Assembly: GCF_029351045.1 (NCBI RefSeq)
Contig: NZ_JARKIN010000001.1
Span: 1,698,001-1,762,000 of the forward strand
Length of the DNA: 64,000 bases
Reading direction: 5' to 3'
Source of the DNA: Streptomyces sp. WMMB303
Lineage (GTDB): Bacteria; Actinomycetota; Actinomycetes; Streptomycetales; Streptomycetaceae
Part shown: one piece after another, positions 45,630 through 53,253 of the stretch
How positions within the stretch are numbered: position 1 is the first letter of the stretch
Layout of the letters: every line of letters begins with the position of its first letter
The notes under the pieces: generated by a model
Databases searched by the model: none
What the model was told of the DNA's origin: nothing
The model's input: the letters and a program-made list of their open reading frames with translations, nothing else
Program-made: the position numbers and the translations under genes

Positions 45630-47302
45630 CGCTCGGCCCACCAGGCGGTCGTGTCGCCGGGCAGTACGGTTCTGCCGGACTCCGCCGCGGGCAGCGGACC
45701 GCTGGCGAGGAGCAGTGCGCCGGTGCGGAAGTCCAGCGCGGCCGACCCGGGTCCGGTGTTGGCCGCGCACACGAACGCGCCGCGGCGGAAGGCCAGCACC
45801 CCCTCGGGCGCGGTGAGCCACTCCAGCGGTTCGCCGTCGCCCAACTCGGGGCGCTCGCGGCGCAGCCGCAGCGCGGTCCGGTACAGCTCCAGGGTGGAGT
45901 CCGGGTCGCCGGTCTGCGCCGCGACGGACAGCGCGCCCCACTCGGGCGGCTGCGGCAGCCAACTGCCGCCGCCGCCGAAGCCGAAGGAGGTGCCGCCGTC
46001 CGCGGTCCGCTCCTCGGCCCAGGGCAGCGGAACACGGCAGCCGTCGCGGAGGCCGTCCTGCCCGTTGTCCCGGAAGAACGAGGGGTCCTGGCGGGCCTCG
46101 TCGGGCAGTTCCGTCACCTCCGGGAGGCCCAGCTCCTCGCCCTGGTAGACATAGGCGGAGCCGGGCAGCGCCAGCATCAGCAGCGAGGCGGCGCGGGCGC
46201 GGGGCGCACCACCGCCGAGCCGGGTGCGGTGGCGGACCACGTCGTGGTTGGAGAGCACCCAGGTCGCGGGCGCCCCGACGGCGCCGAGCGAGGTGAGCGA
46301 CGCGTCGATGACCTCGCGGAGGGCCGGCGCGTCCCAGTCGGTGCCCAGATAGTGGAAGTTGAACGCCTGGTGCAGCTCGTCCGCACGGACGTACAGCGCG
46401 GTGCGCTCGGCGCTGGGCGCCCACGCCTCGGCGACGCCGATGCGCTCCCCGGGGTACTCGTCCAGCACCTGCCGCCAGGAGCGGTAGATCTCGTGCACCC
46501 CGTCCTGGTCGAAGAACGGCAGCTCGGCGGTGCCCAGCAGGCGCAACTGCTCGCCGCTGCCCATGTCGGGCAGTCCGGCCGCCTTGACCAGGCCGTGGGC
46601 CACATCGACCCGGAAGCCGTCCACGCCCAGGTCCAGCCAGAACCGCAGCACGGAACGGAATTCGTCGCGGACCGCGGGATGCTCCCAGTTGAAGTCGGGC
46701 TGCTCCGGCGCGAAAAGGTGCAAATACCATAGTCCGGGCTCGTCCGGCACCCGGCTCCAGGCGGGGCCGCCGAACACCGACTCCCAGTCGTTGGGCGGCA
46801 GCTCGCCCCGCTCCCCGCGGCCCGCGCGGAAGTGGTAGCGCTCGCGGGCCGCCGGATCGCCCGCCAGCGCACGGGTGAACCACTCGTGCCGGTCGGAGGA
46901 GTGGTTGGGGACGATGTCGATGATGACGCGCAGCCCGAGCGCGTGCGCGTCCCGGATGAGCGCGTCCGCGTCGTGCAGCGTGCCGAACATCGGGTCGATG
47001 GCACGGTAGTCGGCGACGTCGTACCCCGCGTCGGCCTGCGGTGAGGCGTAGAAGGGGCTGAGCCAGACGGCGTCCACCCCGAGCGCGGCCAGATGCGGCA
47101 GCCGCTGCCGGACACCGGGCAGATCGCCCATGCCGTCCCCGTCGCCGTCGGCGAACGAGCGCGGATACACCTGGTAGATCACCGCGTCCCGCCACCAGCC
47201 GGACGCGCCGGACCGCGCCGAGGGGGCGGCGTCCGGACGCGCGGCCCTGACGCGCGGGCCCACGGCGCCGTCGGCCTGCGGTGCGCTGCTGTGCTGAGTC
47301 AT
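45626..47302 (-). CDS. aglA: GH13 alpha-glucosidase
   Basis: A 558-residue cytoplasmic alpha-glucosidase. GH13 region I is DIVPNHSSDRHEW, region II GFRVDVAHGLVKA (nucleophile Asp), region III GVAEAW (acid/base Glu) and region IV WVLSNHDVVRH. Downstream of malG by 77 bases and overlapping the LacI gene by four, it would hydrolyse maltodextrins imported by MalEFG. A wrecked second copy is at 50810-51148. Symbol given by analogy with the Streptomyces maltose locus. Confidence 0.93.
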   Translation of the reverse strand: MTQHSSAPQADGAVGPRVRAARPDAAPSARSGASGWWRDAVIYQVYPRSFADGDGDGMGDLPGVRQRLPHLAALGVDAVWLSPFYASPQADAGYDVADYRAIDPMFGTLHDADALIRDAHALGLRVIIDIVPNHSSDRHEWFTRALAGDPAARERYHFRAGRGERGELPPNDWESVFGGPAWSRVPDEPGLWYLHLFAPEQPDFNWEHPAVRDEFRSVLRFWLDLGVDGFRVDVAHGLVKAAGLPDMGSGEQLRLLGTAELPFFDQDGVHEIYRSWRQVLDEYPGERIGVAEAWAPSAERTALYVRADELHQAFNFHYLGTDWDAPALREVIDASLTSLGAVGAPATWVLSNHDVVRHRTRLGGGAPRARAASLLMLALPGSAYVYQGEELGLPEVTELPDEARQDPSFFRDNGQDGLRDGCRVPLPWAEERTADGGTSFGFGGGGSWLPQPPEWGALSVAAQTGDPDSTLELYRTALRLRRERPELGDGEPLEWLTAPEGVLAFRRGAFVCAANTGPGSAALDFRTGALLLASGPLPAAESGRTVLPGDTTAWWAER

Positions 47303-47379
47303 GTCGTCCCTGAGGGGTTGGTGGTCCCGCCGCGGTGGTCGACGGGATGCGGATCGGGGTTCGCCGCGAGGGCGTGGGC

Positions 47380-48219
47380 CTAGGTCTTCGTGGCGCCGGC
47401 CGTCAGGCCGCCGACCAGATGGCGCTGCGCGAAGCCGAAGACCACGGCGGCCGGTACGGCGATGACGACGGCCGCCGCCGTCATGGCGCCCCAGTCGGCG
47501 CCGTAGCGGTTGACGAAGGTCTGCAGGCCGCCCGCCAGGGTCAGGTTCTCCTCGCCGGTCATGAAGGCCGTCGCGTAGGCGACCTCCGCCCACGCGGTCA
47601 CGAAGGTGTAGAAGCCGGTGACGGCGATCCCGGGCTTGGCCAGCGGCAGGATCAGCCGCCAGAACGTACCGAAGGGGTTGAGTCCGTCGACCCGGCCCGA
47701 CTCGTCGATGTCGACGGGGATGGTGTCGAAGAACCCCTTCATCATCCACGCACAGAACGGCACGGCGATCGTCAGGTAGGTGATGATCAGCCCCAGCGGC
47801 TGGTTGAGCAGGCCCAGCTTCGCCATCGTGTTGTAGAGCGGGACGATCAGCACGGCCATCGGGAACATCTGGGTGATCAGCAGTACCCACATCAGCGGCC
47901 GCATCCCGGGGAAGCGGAACCGGCTGAGCGCATAGCCGGTGGTGGCCGCGATGAGCACGCCGACCACCGTGGTGCCGACCACGACGACCAGCGAGTTGCC
48001 GAACCAGGTGAGGAAGTGCGTGTCGGCGATGACATGCCGGTAGTTGGTGAAGGTGAAGTCCCGCACCAGAGCGGTGGTGAACGACTCGCTCTCCGGCTTG
48101 AAGGAGGTCACCAGCAGCCACAGCGGCGGGAACAGGGCGCACACCGTGCCCAGCAGCAGGCCCGCGTGCAGTCCGGCGGAGGCGAGCGGGGTTCTCTTCG
48201 TCGTTCTCATGGTTGTCAC
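47380..48219 (-). CDS. malG: Maltose/maltodextrin ABC permease MalG
   Basis: A 279-residue inner-membrane permease with six TMs. The EAA-like loop is VDIDESGRVDGLNPFGTFWRLILPLAKPG, which docks the ATPase. GTG 48219 is preferred because GGGAGAGG lies at good spacing and it overlaps the malF stop (GTGA); ATG 48210 is an alternative. No ATPase gene is in the operon, as in other Streptomyces, where the shared MsiK serves (family knowledge). Confidence 0.94.
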   Translation of the reverse strand: MTTMRTTKRTPLASAGLHAGLLLGTVCALFPPLWLLVTSFKPESESFTTALVRDFTFTNYRHVIADTHFLTWFGNSLVVVVGTTVVGVLIAATTGYALSRFRFPGMRPLMWVLLITQMFPMAVLIVPLYNTMAKLGLLNQPLGLIITYLTIAVPFCAWMMKGFFDTIPVDIDESGRVDGLNPFGTFWRLILPLAKPGIAVTGFYTFVTAWAEVAYATAFMTGEENLTLAGGLQTFVNRYGADWGAMTAAAVVIAVPAAVVFGFAQRHLVGGLTAGATKT

Positions 48220-49142
48220 CACGCCTCTCCCTGGCGGCGCAGCGCCCGCCGGTAGACGACCGTGAACAGGGACAGCAGCAGCAGGATGAGCACGCCCCAG
48301 GCCGCCGACGTGGCGAAGTCCCGCGGGCTGTTGACGAACGAGAGCCGGAAGGCGTAGGTCACCAGGATCTCCGTCGAGTCCTCGGGCCCGCCCCGGGTGA
48401 GCAGGAAGATCACCGGGAACATGTTGAACGTCCAGATGGTGCTGAGCAGGACCACCGTGCTGCTGACCGAGCGCACCCCCGGCAGCGTGATGTTGCGGAA
48501 CCGCTGCCAGGGACCGGCGCCGTCCATCTCGGCCGCCTCGTACAGCTCGCCGGGTATCGCCTGCAGCGCACCCAGCATCGCGACGATCATGAACGGTACG
48601 CCCAGCCACACGTTCACCGCGATGACCGACACCTTGGCCCACACCGGGTCGCCCAGCCACGGAACGCCGTCGATGCCGCCGCCGGAGAGGACCTTGTTGA
48701 GCAGCCCGTGCTTCTCGTTGAACAGCATCTTCCAGGCGAACACCGAGACGAACGCCGGAATGCCCCACGGCACGATCATCGCGACCCGGTAGAAGGAGCG
48801 CCCGCGCACCCGGCGGTTGAGCATGACCGCCAGCGTCAGCCCGAGTGTGAACGTGACACCGACGCAACCCGTGGTCCACAGCGCCGTCCAGCCCAGACGG
48901 TCCCAGAAGACACTGTCCGAGAGGATCGCCCGGTAGTTGTCCAGCCCCGTGAACTCATAGGTGGCCGGGATGTGGTTGACGCCGATGGTGCGCTCGACGT
49001 TCGCCTCGTCGGCGTCGGTGAGCGACAGGTAGACGCCGCGGCCGAGGGGGTACCCGATGATCAGCCCGATCACCAGGACCACCGGGGCCACCATCGTCCA
49101 GGCGTACCAGTGCCGCGCCGCCCAGCTTCTGACCTTCCTCAT
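48216..49142 (-). CDS. malF: Maltose/maltodextrin ABC permease MalF
   Basis: A 308-residue permease with six TMs and a periplasmic-type loop after TM1 (about 45-85). The EAA loop is ELYEAAEMDGAGPWQRFRNITLPG. ATG 49142 has GGGAAGG upstream. It is separated from malE by 151 bases containing two hairpins, and joined to malG by a four-base overlap. Confidence 0.95.
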   Translation of the reverse strand: MRKVRSWAARHWYAWTMVAPVVLVIGLIIGYPLGRGVYLSLTDADEANVERTIGVNHIPATYEFTGLDNYRAILSDSVFWDRLGWTALWTTGCVGVTFTLGLTLAVMLNRRVRGRSFYRVAMIVPWGIPAFVSVFAWKMLFNEKHGLLNKVLSGGGIDGVPWLGDPVWAKVSVIAVNVWLGVPFMIVAMLGALQAIPGELYEAAEMDGAGPWQRFRNITLPGVRSVSSTVVLLSTIWTFNMFPVIFLLTRGGPEDSTEILVTYAFRLSFVNSPRDFATSAAWGVLILLLLSLFTVVYRRALRRQGEAW

Positions 49143-49198
49143 CCGACCTTCCCATGTCCTCGGCCGCCCCCTTCGCGGGGTGCGGCCCCCTGCGCGGG

Positions 49199-49231
49199 GC
49201 GTTGCGTTGTGGGGTGCGTTGCGTTGTGGGG
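49199..49231. repeat. 16-base direct repeat in malE-malF spacer
   Basis: GCGTTGCGTTGTGGGG occurs at 49199-49214 and 49216-49231, one base apart, between the hairpins and malF. Function unknown. Confidence 0.6.
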
Positions 49232-49244
49232 GCACGCCGCGGAA

Positions 49245-49263
49245 GTCGGGGCGAAGCCCCGAC
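49245..49263 (-). terminator. Second intercistronic hairpin, malE-malF
   Basis: GTCGGGGC and GCCCCGAC form an eight-base stem around a three-base loop, following the stronger hairpin in the direction of transcription. Confidence 0.6.
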
Positions 49264-49266
49264 AGG

Positions 49267-49290
49267 CGGCGCCCCCGCGAGGGGGCGCCG
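49267..49290 (-). terminator. Strong hairpin right after malE
   Basis: A perfect ten-base stem (CGGCGCCCCC with GGGGGCGCCG) closed by a four-base loop, ending three bases from the malE stop. It probably attenuates transcription into malFG or stabilises malE mRNA. Confidence 0.75.
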
Positions 49291-49293
49291 GGG

Positions 49294-50562
49294 TCAGTGA
49301 TAGTCCTTCAGGAGTTTGCGGAACTTGTCGCCGGTCCCCTCCGCGGCCGCCTTCGGCGACTTGCCGCCGGCGAGGACCCCGTCGACGCCGACCCGGATCG
49401 GTTCGAAGAGCGAGTTGCCTTCGGCGATCCAGGGCCGCTGGACGGCCTTGGCGACGGCTGGGCGGAAGAACTGCACCATCTCGTTCTTCTTGACGGCGTC
49501 CTTCTCGTACACGGACTTGCGGGTGGGCAGGAGCGACAGCTCCTCCGTGGTGCGGGCCTGCACCTCGGCGCTGCTCATGTACTTGGCGAACTCCTGCGCG
49601 GCGCGCATGTTCTTCGTTCCGGCGTACACGGACAGGTTCCAGCCGCCCTGCGGGGAGCCCTGGGCCTTGCTGCCCGCGGGGACGGGGGCGACGCCGAGGT
49701 TGTTCTCGTCCTTGAATTCCTTGCCCTCGCGGGCGAGGGCGATGTCCCAGGGACCGTCGATGATCATGGCGACGTCGCCGTCCTGGAACGCCTTGATGCC
49801 GTTCTCCTGGCCGTCGCTGGAGTCGGTGACCGCCGCTTTGGAGTCGACGAGGTCCTTCATGGTGGCGAGGGCCCGCACGCCGGGCTTGTCGTCGACGGTG
49901 ACCTTCTTGTGCTCGGCGTCGATCAGGTCGCCGCCCTCGCCGTAGAGGTAGGGCAGGAACCAGTAGGGGTCGTCGCCGCGCAGGTAGAGCGCGGTGGCGC
50001 CGGTCTTGTCCTTGATCTTCGCGGCGTTCTTCTTCAGCTCGGCGAAGGAGGTGGGCACCTCGACACCGGCCTTCTTCAGCAGCCGCTTGTTGTAGAACAG
50101 CCCGAGCGTGTCGGTGACCTGCGGTACGGCGTAGGTCTTGCCTTCGAAGCGGGTGGAGCCGGCGGCCGTCTCCAGGTAGTCGGAGGCGTTGTCGAGTGCG
50201 GGGGTGCCGTCCAACGGGGCGAGGTAGCCGAGGTTGGCGAAGTCGGCGACCCAGGCGACCTCGGTGCGCATCACGTCGGGCGCCCCGGAGTTGCCGCCGG
50301 CGGCGTTCTTGAACTTCTGGTTGGCGTCGCCGAAGTTGACGTGCACGTACTTGACGTCGACTTCGGGGTGTTTCTTCTCGAAGTCCTCGGCGATCTTCTT
50401 GTAGGTCGCCTTCTCTCCGTCGTTCGAGGTGTCCCAGTAGGTGACGGTTCCCTCGATCTTCCCGTCGGCGCCACTTCGGGCGTCGTCCGAGTCGCTGCCG
50501 CAAGCTGTTGCCGCAAGTGCCAGCCCCGCTATCAGCGCGGTGGCGCCTATGCCACGCCGCAT
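49294..50562 (-). CDS. malE: Maltose-binding lipoprotein MalE
   Basis: A 422-residue extracytoplasmic solute-binding lipoprotein. The signal peptide ends in the lipobox LAATAC (Cys 21). The family-1 binding fold follows, with GTVTYWDTSNDGEK, DVMRTEVAWVADFANLGYLAPLD, AMIIDGPWDIALA and GGWNLSVYAGTKN. First gene of malEFG-aglA-lacI. ATG 50562 has GGAGGGATCGG upstream. MalR-type operator sequence lies about 110 bases upstream. Confidence 0.95.
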   Translation of the reverse strand: MRRGIGATALIAGLALAATACGSDSDDARSGADGKIEGTVTYWDTSNDGEKATYKKIAEDFEKKHPEVDVKYVHVNFGDANQKFKNAAGGNSGAPDVMRTEVAWVADFANLGYLAPLDGTPALDNASDYLETAAGSTRFEGKTYAVPQVTDTLGLFYNKRLLKKAGVEVPTSFAELKKNAAKIKDKTGATALYLRGDDPYWFLPYLYGEGGDLIDAEHKKVTVDDKPGVRALATMKDLVDSKAAVTDSSDGQENGIKAFQDGDVAMIIDGPWDIALAREGKEFKDENNLGVAPVPAGSKAQGSPQGGWNLSVYAGTKNMRAAQEFAKYMSSAEVQARTTEELSLLPTRKSVYEKDAVKKNEMVQFFRPAVAKAVQRPWIAEGNSLFEPIRVGVDGVLAGGKSPKAAAEGTGDKFRKLLKDYH

Positions 50563-50670
50563 GTCCGATCCCTCCGCAAGGTGAAAGAGGCGCGCGCCCG
50601 GGCTTCTGCCGGTATGTGGCGGCGCCCGGCTGCGGAGGAACGTAACAGTGCTGACATCACGAAGAAAGAC

Positions 50671-50691
50671 CTTGCCGCAAATTTCTGCAAG
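50671..50691 (-). promoter_or_regulatory. MalR operator candidate in the malE promoter region
   Basis: On the minus strand CTTGCAG (50691-50685) is followed after AAATTTGCGG by CAAG, giving a 21-base interrupted dyad. From memory CTTGCAG is the heptamer bound by S. coelicolor MalR upstream of malE. A related CTTGCCGCA lies at 50759-50767 near the opposite promoter. Confidence 0.65.
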
Positions 50692-50748
50692 ACGACGGAC
50701 GGCAGTCTCGCCGGACGTAACTCCGCACTCCTGTCCGCGTTGTCACCC

Positions 50749-50778
50749 TTGACACTGGCTTGCCGCACTTCGCGATCC
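50749..50778 (+). promoter_or_regulatory. Promoter candidate for the alpha-glucosidase remnant/malR
   Basis: TTGACA (50749-50754), about 18 bases, then CGATCC (50773-50778). CTTGCCGCA sits in the spacer, as an operator for MalR autoregulation would. Inference. Confidence 0.4.
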
Positions 50779-50809
50779 GTACCGGTCCCGAGCCCGACGG
50801 GGAAGACTT

Positions 50810-51148
50810 GTGACCCAGCACGCCACCACCCGCGCCACCGTCCCCGCGCCTGCGGGCCGTCGACCGCGGTCCGCCCCGGGCTGGTGGCGGGACGCGGTGA
50901 TCTACCAGGTCTACGTCCGTTCCTTCGCCGACGGCGACGGCGACGGCATGGTGATCTGCCCGGCGTCCGGCAGCGACGGGTCTGGTCTGCCTGCTCAACA
51001 CCCGGGACGAGGCGGTGCGCACGCGGGGGCCCCGGGCGAGCTGCTGCTCTGCTCCGCGCCGGAGGAGTCCCGGGACGCGATGGAGGCCGGAGGGCCGGCG
51101 GACCAGTTGCGCATTCCGGCCAATTCCTGCACCTGGTGGGCAGCGTGA
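50810..51148 (+). pseudogene. Remnant of a second GH13 alpha-glucosidase
   Basis: The first 45 codons match the start of the alpha-glucosidase at 47302 (GWWRDAVIYQVYVRSFADGD). One base is lost at about 50950, so GDLPGVRQR continues in the next frame. At about 50980 the sequence jumps to the C-terminal 55 codons (LVCLLNTRDEAVR, then GELLLCSAPEE, then WWAA). Roughly 450 codons including every catalytic region are gone. GGGGAAG and GTG 50810 survive. It precedes malR, mirroring the aglA-LacI order on the other side of malEFG. Confidence 0.85.
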
Positions 51149-51173
51149 TGATCGGCCGGTAAGGTCCACTCCT

Positions 51174-52250
51174 GTGACCGCGCGGCTGGCTGACATCGCA
51201 GTACAAGCGGGGGTCAGCGAAGCCACGGTCAGCCGGGTGCTGAACGGCAAGCCGGGCGTGGCCGCGACCACCCGCGAATCCGTGCTGGCCGCGCTCGACG
51301 TGCTCGGGTACGAGCGCCCCGTCAAGCTGCGCCGCCGCAGCGAGGGTCTGGTGGGGCTGATCACGCCCGAGCTGGAGAATCCGATATTCCCGGCCTTCGC
51401 GCAGGTCATCGCGCAGGGCCTCACCCGGCAGGGCTACACCCCGGTGCTCGCCACCCAGACCCCCGGGGGCTCCACCGAGGACGAGCTGACGGAGATGCTG
51501 GTGGACCGGGGCGTCGCCGGGATCATCTTCGTCTCCGGCCTGCACGCCGACACCACGGCCGACACCGGCCGGTATGAGCGGCTGCACGGCCAGGGTGTCC
51601 CTTTCGTCCTCGTGAACGGCTTCTCCGAGGGGGTGCGGGCGCCGTTCGTCTCCCCCGACGACCGGGCGGCCATGCGGCTGGCCGTCACCCATCTGGTCTC
51701 GCTCGGCCATGAGCGGATCGGCCTCGCCCTCGGGCCCGAGCGCTTCGTGCCCGTCCAGCGTAAGATCGAGGGCTTCACCCGGACCGTGCGGGAGCACTTC
51801 GGCACCGACGGCCGCGATCCCGCCGAGTTCGTCCAGCACTCCCTGTACACCCTGGAGGGCGGGCAGGCCGCCGCCGCCGCGCTGCTGGAGCGGGACTGCA
51901 CCGCCATGGTGTGCGCCAGCGACATGATGGCGCTGGGCGCGATCCGCGCGGCCCGGCAGCGGGGTCTGGCCGTGCCCGGCGACGTCTCGGTCATCGGTTT
52001 CGACGACTCCCCGCTCATCGCCTTCACCGATCCGCCGCTGACCACGATCCGGCAGCCGGTCACCGCGATGGGGCAAGCCGCCGTACGGACTCTGCTGGAG
52101 GAGATCGGCGGCACCCCGGCGCCGCACAGCGAGTTCGTCTTCCTGCCCGAGTTGGTGGTGCGCGGGTCCACCGCGTCCCGTAGGAGGAGCGGCCCGGCGG
52201 CCTCCGCCGAGCGGACGACGGCGGGAGTCCAAGACCCGACCGCAGGATGA
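51174..52250 (+). CDS. malR: LacI-family maltose operon repressor MalR
   Basis: A 358-residue LacI repressor. The HTH is LADIAVQAGVSEATVSRVLNG, the hinge VLAALDVLGYERPV and the effector domain starts LVGLITPELENPIFPAFAQV. In Streptomyces MalR represses malEFG and is relieved by maltose. GTG 51174 has AAGG upstream. It lies 25 bases after the alpha-glucosidase remnant and was probably co-transcribed with that gene when intact. The C-terminal 25 residues are a disordered S/A/T-rich tail absent from its paralogue at 44616. Confidence 0.93.
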   Translation: MTARLADIAVQAGVSEATVSRVLNGKPGVAATTRESVLAALDVLGYERPVKLRRRSEGLVGLITPELENPIFPAFAQVIAQGLTRQGYTPVLATQTPGGSTEDELTEMLVDRGVAGIIFVSGLHADTTADTGRYERLHGQGVPFVLVNGFSEGVRAPFVSPDDRAAMRLAVTHLVSLGHERIGLALGPERFVPVQRKIEGFTRTVREHFGTDGRDPAEFVQHSLYTLEGGQAAAAALLERDCTAMVCASDMMALGAIRAARQRGLAVPGDVSVIGFDDSPLIAFTDPPLTTIRQPVTAMGQAAVRTLLEEIGGTPAPHSEFVFLPELVVRGSTASRRRSGPAASAERTTAGVQDPTAG

Positions 52251-52286
52251 TCGGCCCCTGCCCCCCGTCTGGCAGACTGTCGGTCT

Positions 52287-53189
52287 ATGGGGGCACCGAC
52301 CACGAGGACCGAAGACAGCAGCCGGCAGGACTCCACCGAAGCCCCGGCGGAGCAGAGCGCTGCGCGCACCGAAGCCGATGCGGCGCAGGCCCCTGCGGAA
52401 CGCGACGCCGCCGCCGACGTCCGCTCCGGGGGAGGCGGACTCCTGGCGCGGTGGCGCTCGCCGCGGCATCCCCGGCTGTGGTTCGAGATCGTCCTGATCG
52501 CGGTCAGCTACTGGACGTATTCGCTGATCCGCAACGCGGTTCCCGAGCAGCGCGCCGAGGCGCTGCACAACGCGGACTGGATCTGGCGGACCGAGCACAC
52601 GCTCGGTATCGCCGTCGAGCAGTCGATCAACCACGCGATCGGCGGGGTGACCTGGCTGATCGTCTCGATGAACTACTACTACGCCACGCTGCACTTCATC
52701 GTGACGATCGGCGTACTGGTGTGGCTCTACCGGGCGCATCCGGGGCGGTACGCGGCCACCCGGCTGGTGCTCTTCGCCACGACCGGCAGCGCGCTGCTGG
52801 GCTACTACCTCTTCCCCCTGGCGCCACCCCGGCTGATGGCCGGCGGGGACTTCATCGACACCGTGCAGGTGCACCAGACATGGGGGTCGATGGCGTCGGG
52901 GAACCTGGCGCAGATGTCCAACCAGTACGCGGCCATGCCGTCGATGCACATAGGGTGGTCCGTCTGGTGCGGCATCACCATCGCGATGCTGGCGCGCCCG
53001 CTGTGGGGGAAGATCCTCGGGGTGCTGTACCCGGTGGCGACCCTCACCGTCATCGTGAGTACCGCCAACCACTTCTGGCTCGACGCCGTCGGGGGGCTGC
53101 TGTGCCTCGCTCTGGGCTACGGCCTCGCCTGCGCCTGGTACCGGCGGCTGCCCTACCGGCTGCCGCGGCTGGCCGCAGCGCCGGTCTGA
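52287..53189 (+). CDS. PAP2-family membrane phosphatase
   Basis: A 300-residue membrane protein. A disordered acidic N-terminus of about 50 residues precedes six TMs. The PAP2 motif C3-like catalytic segments are AAMPSMHIGWSVW and TANHFWLDAVGG, the second carrying the catalytic His. The layout matches the inositol-phosphoceramide-synthase-like PAP2 subgroup; the substrate is probably a lipid phosphate at the outer membrane face. ATG 52287 gives homologue-like length. It converges on glnE across a strong terminator. Confidence 0.9.
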   Translation: MGAPTTRTEDSSRQDSTEAPAEQSAARTEADAAQAPAERDAAADVRSGGGGLLARWRSPRHPRLWFEIVLIAVSYWTYSLIRNAVPEQRAEALHNADWIWRTEHTLGIAVEQSINHAIGGVTWLIVSMNYYYATLHFIVTIGVLVWLYRAHPGRYAATRLVLFATTGSALLGYYLFPLAPPRLMAGGDFIDTVQVHQTWGSMASGNLAQMSNQYAAMPSMHIGWSVWCGITIAMLARPLWGKILGVLYPVATLTVIVSTANHFWLDAVGGLLCLALGYGLACAWYRRLPYRLPRLAAAPV

Positions 53190-53192
53190 GCG

Positions 53193-53216
53193 GGCCCCCG
53201 CCACCCGGCGGGGGCC
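53193..53216. terminator. Bidirectional terminator between PAP2 gene and glnE
   Basis: GGCCCCCGCC (53193-53202) and GGCGGGGGCC (53207-53216) form a perfect ten-base stem with the loop ACCC, three bases after the PAP2 stop. Confidence 0.8.
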
Positions 53217-53253
53217 GCCCCGCGGAAGAGCCCGGCCGGTGTGCGGCGGCCCT

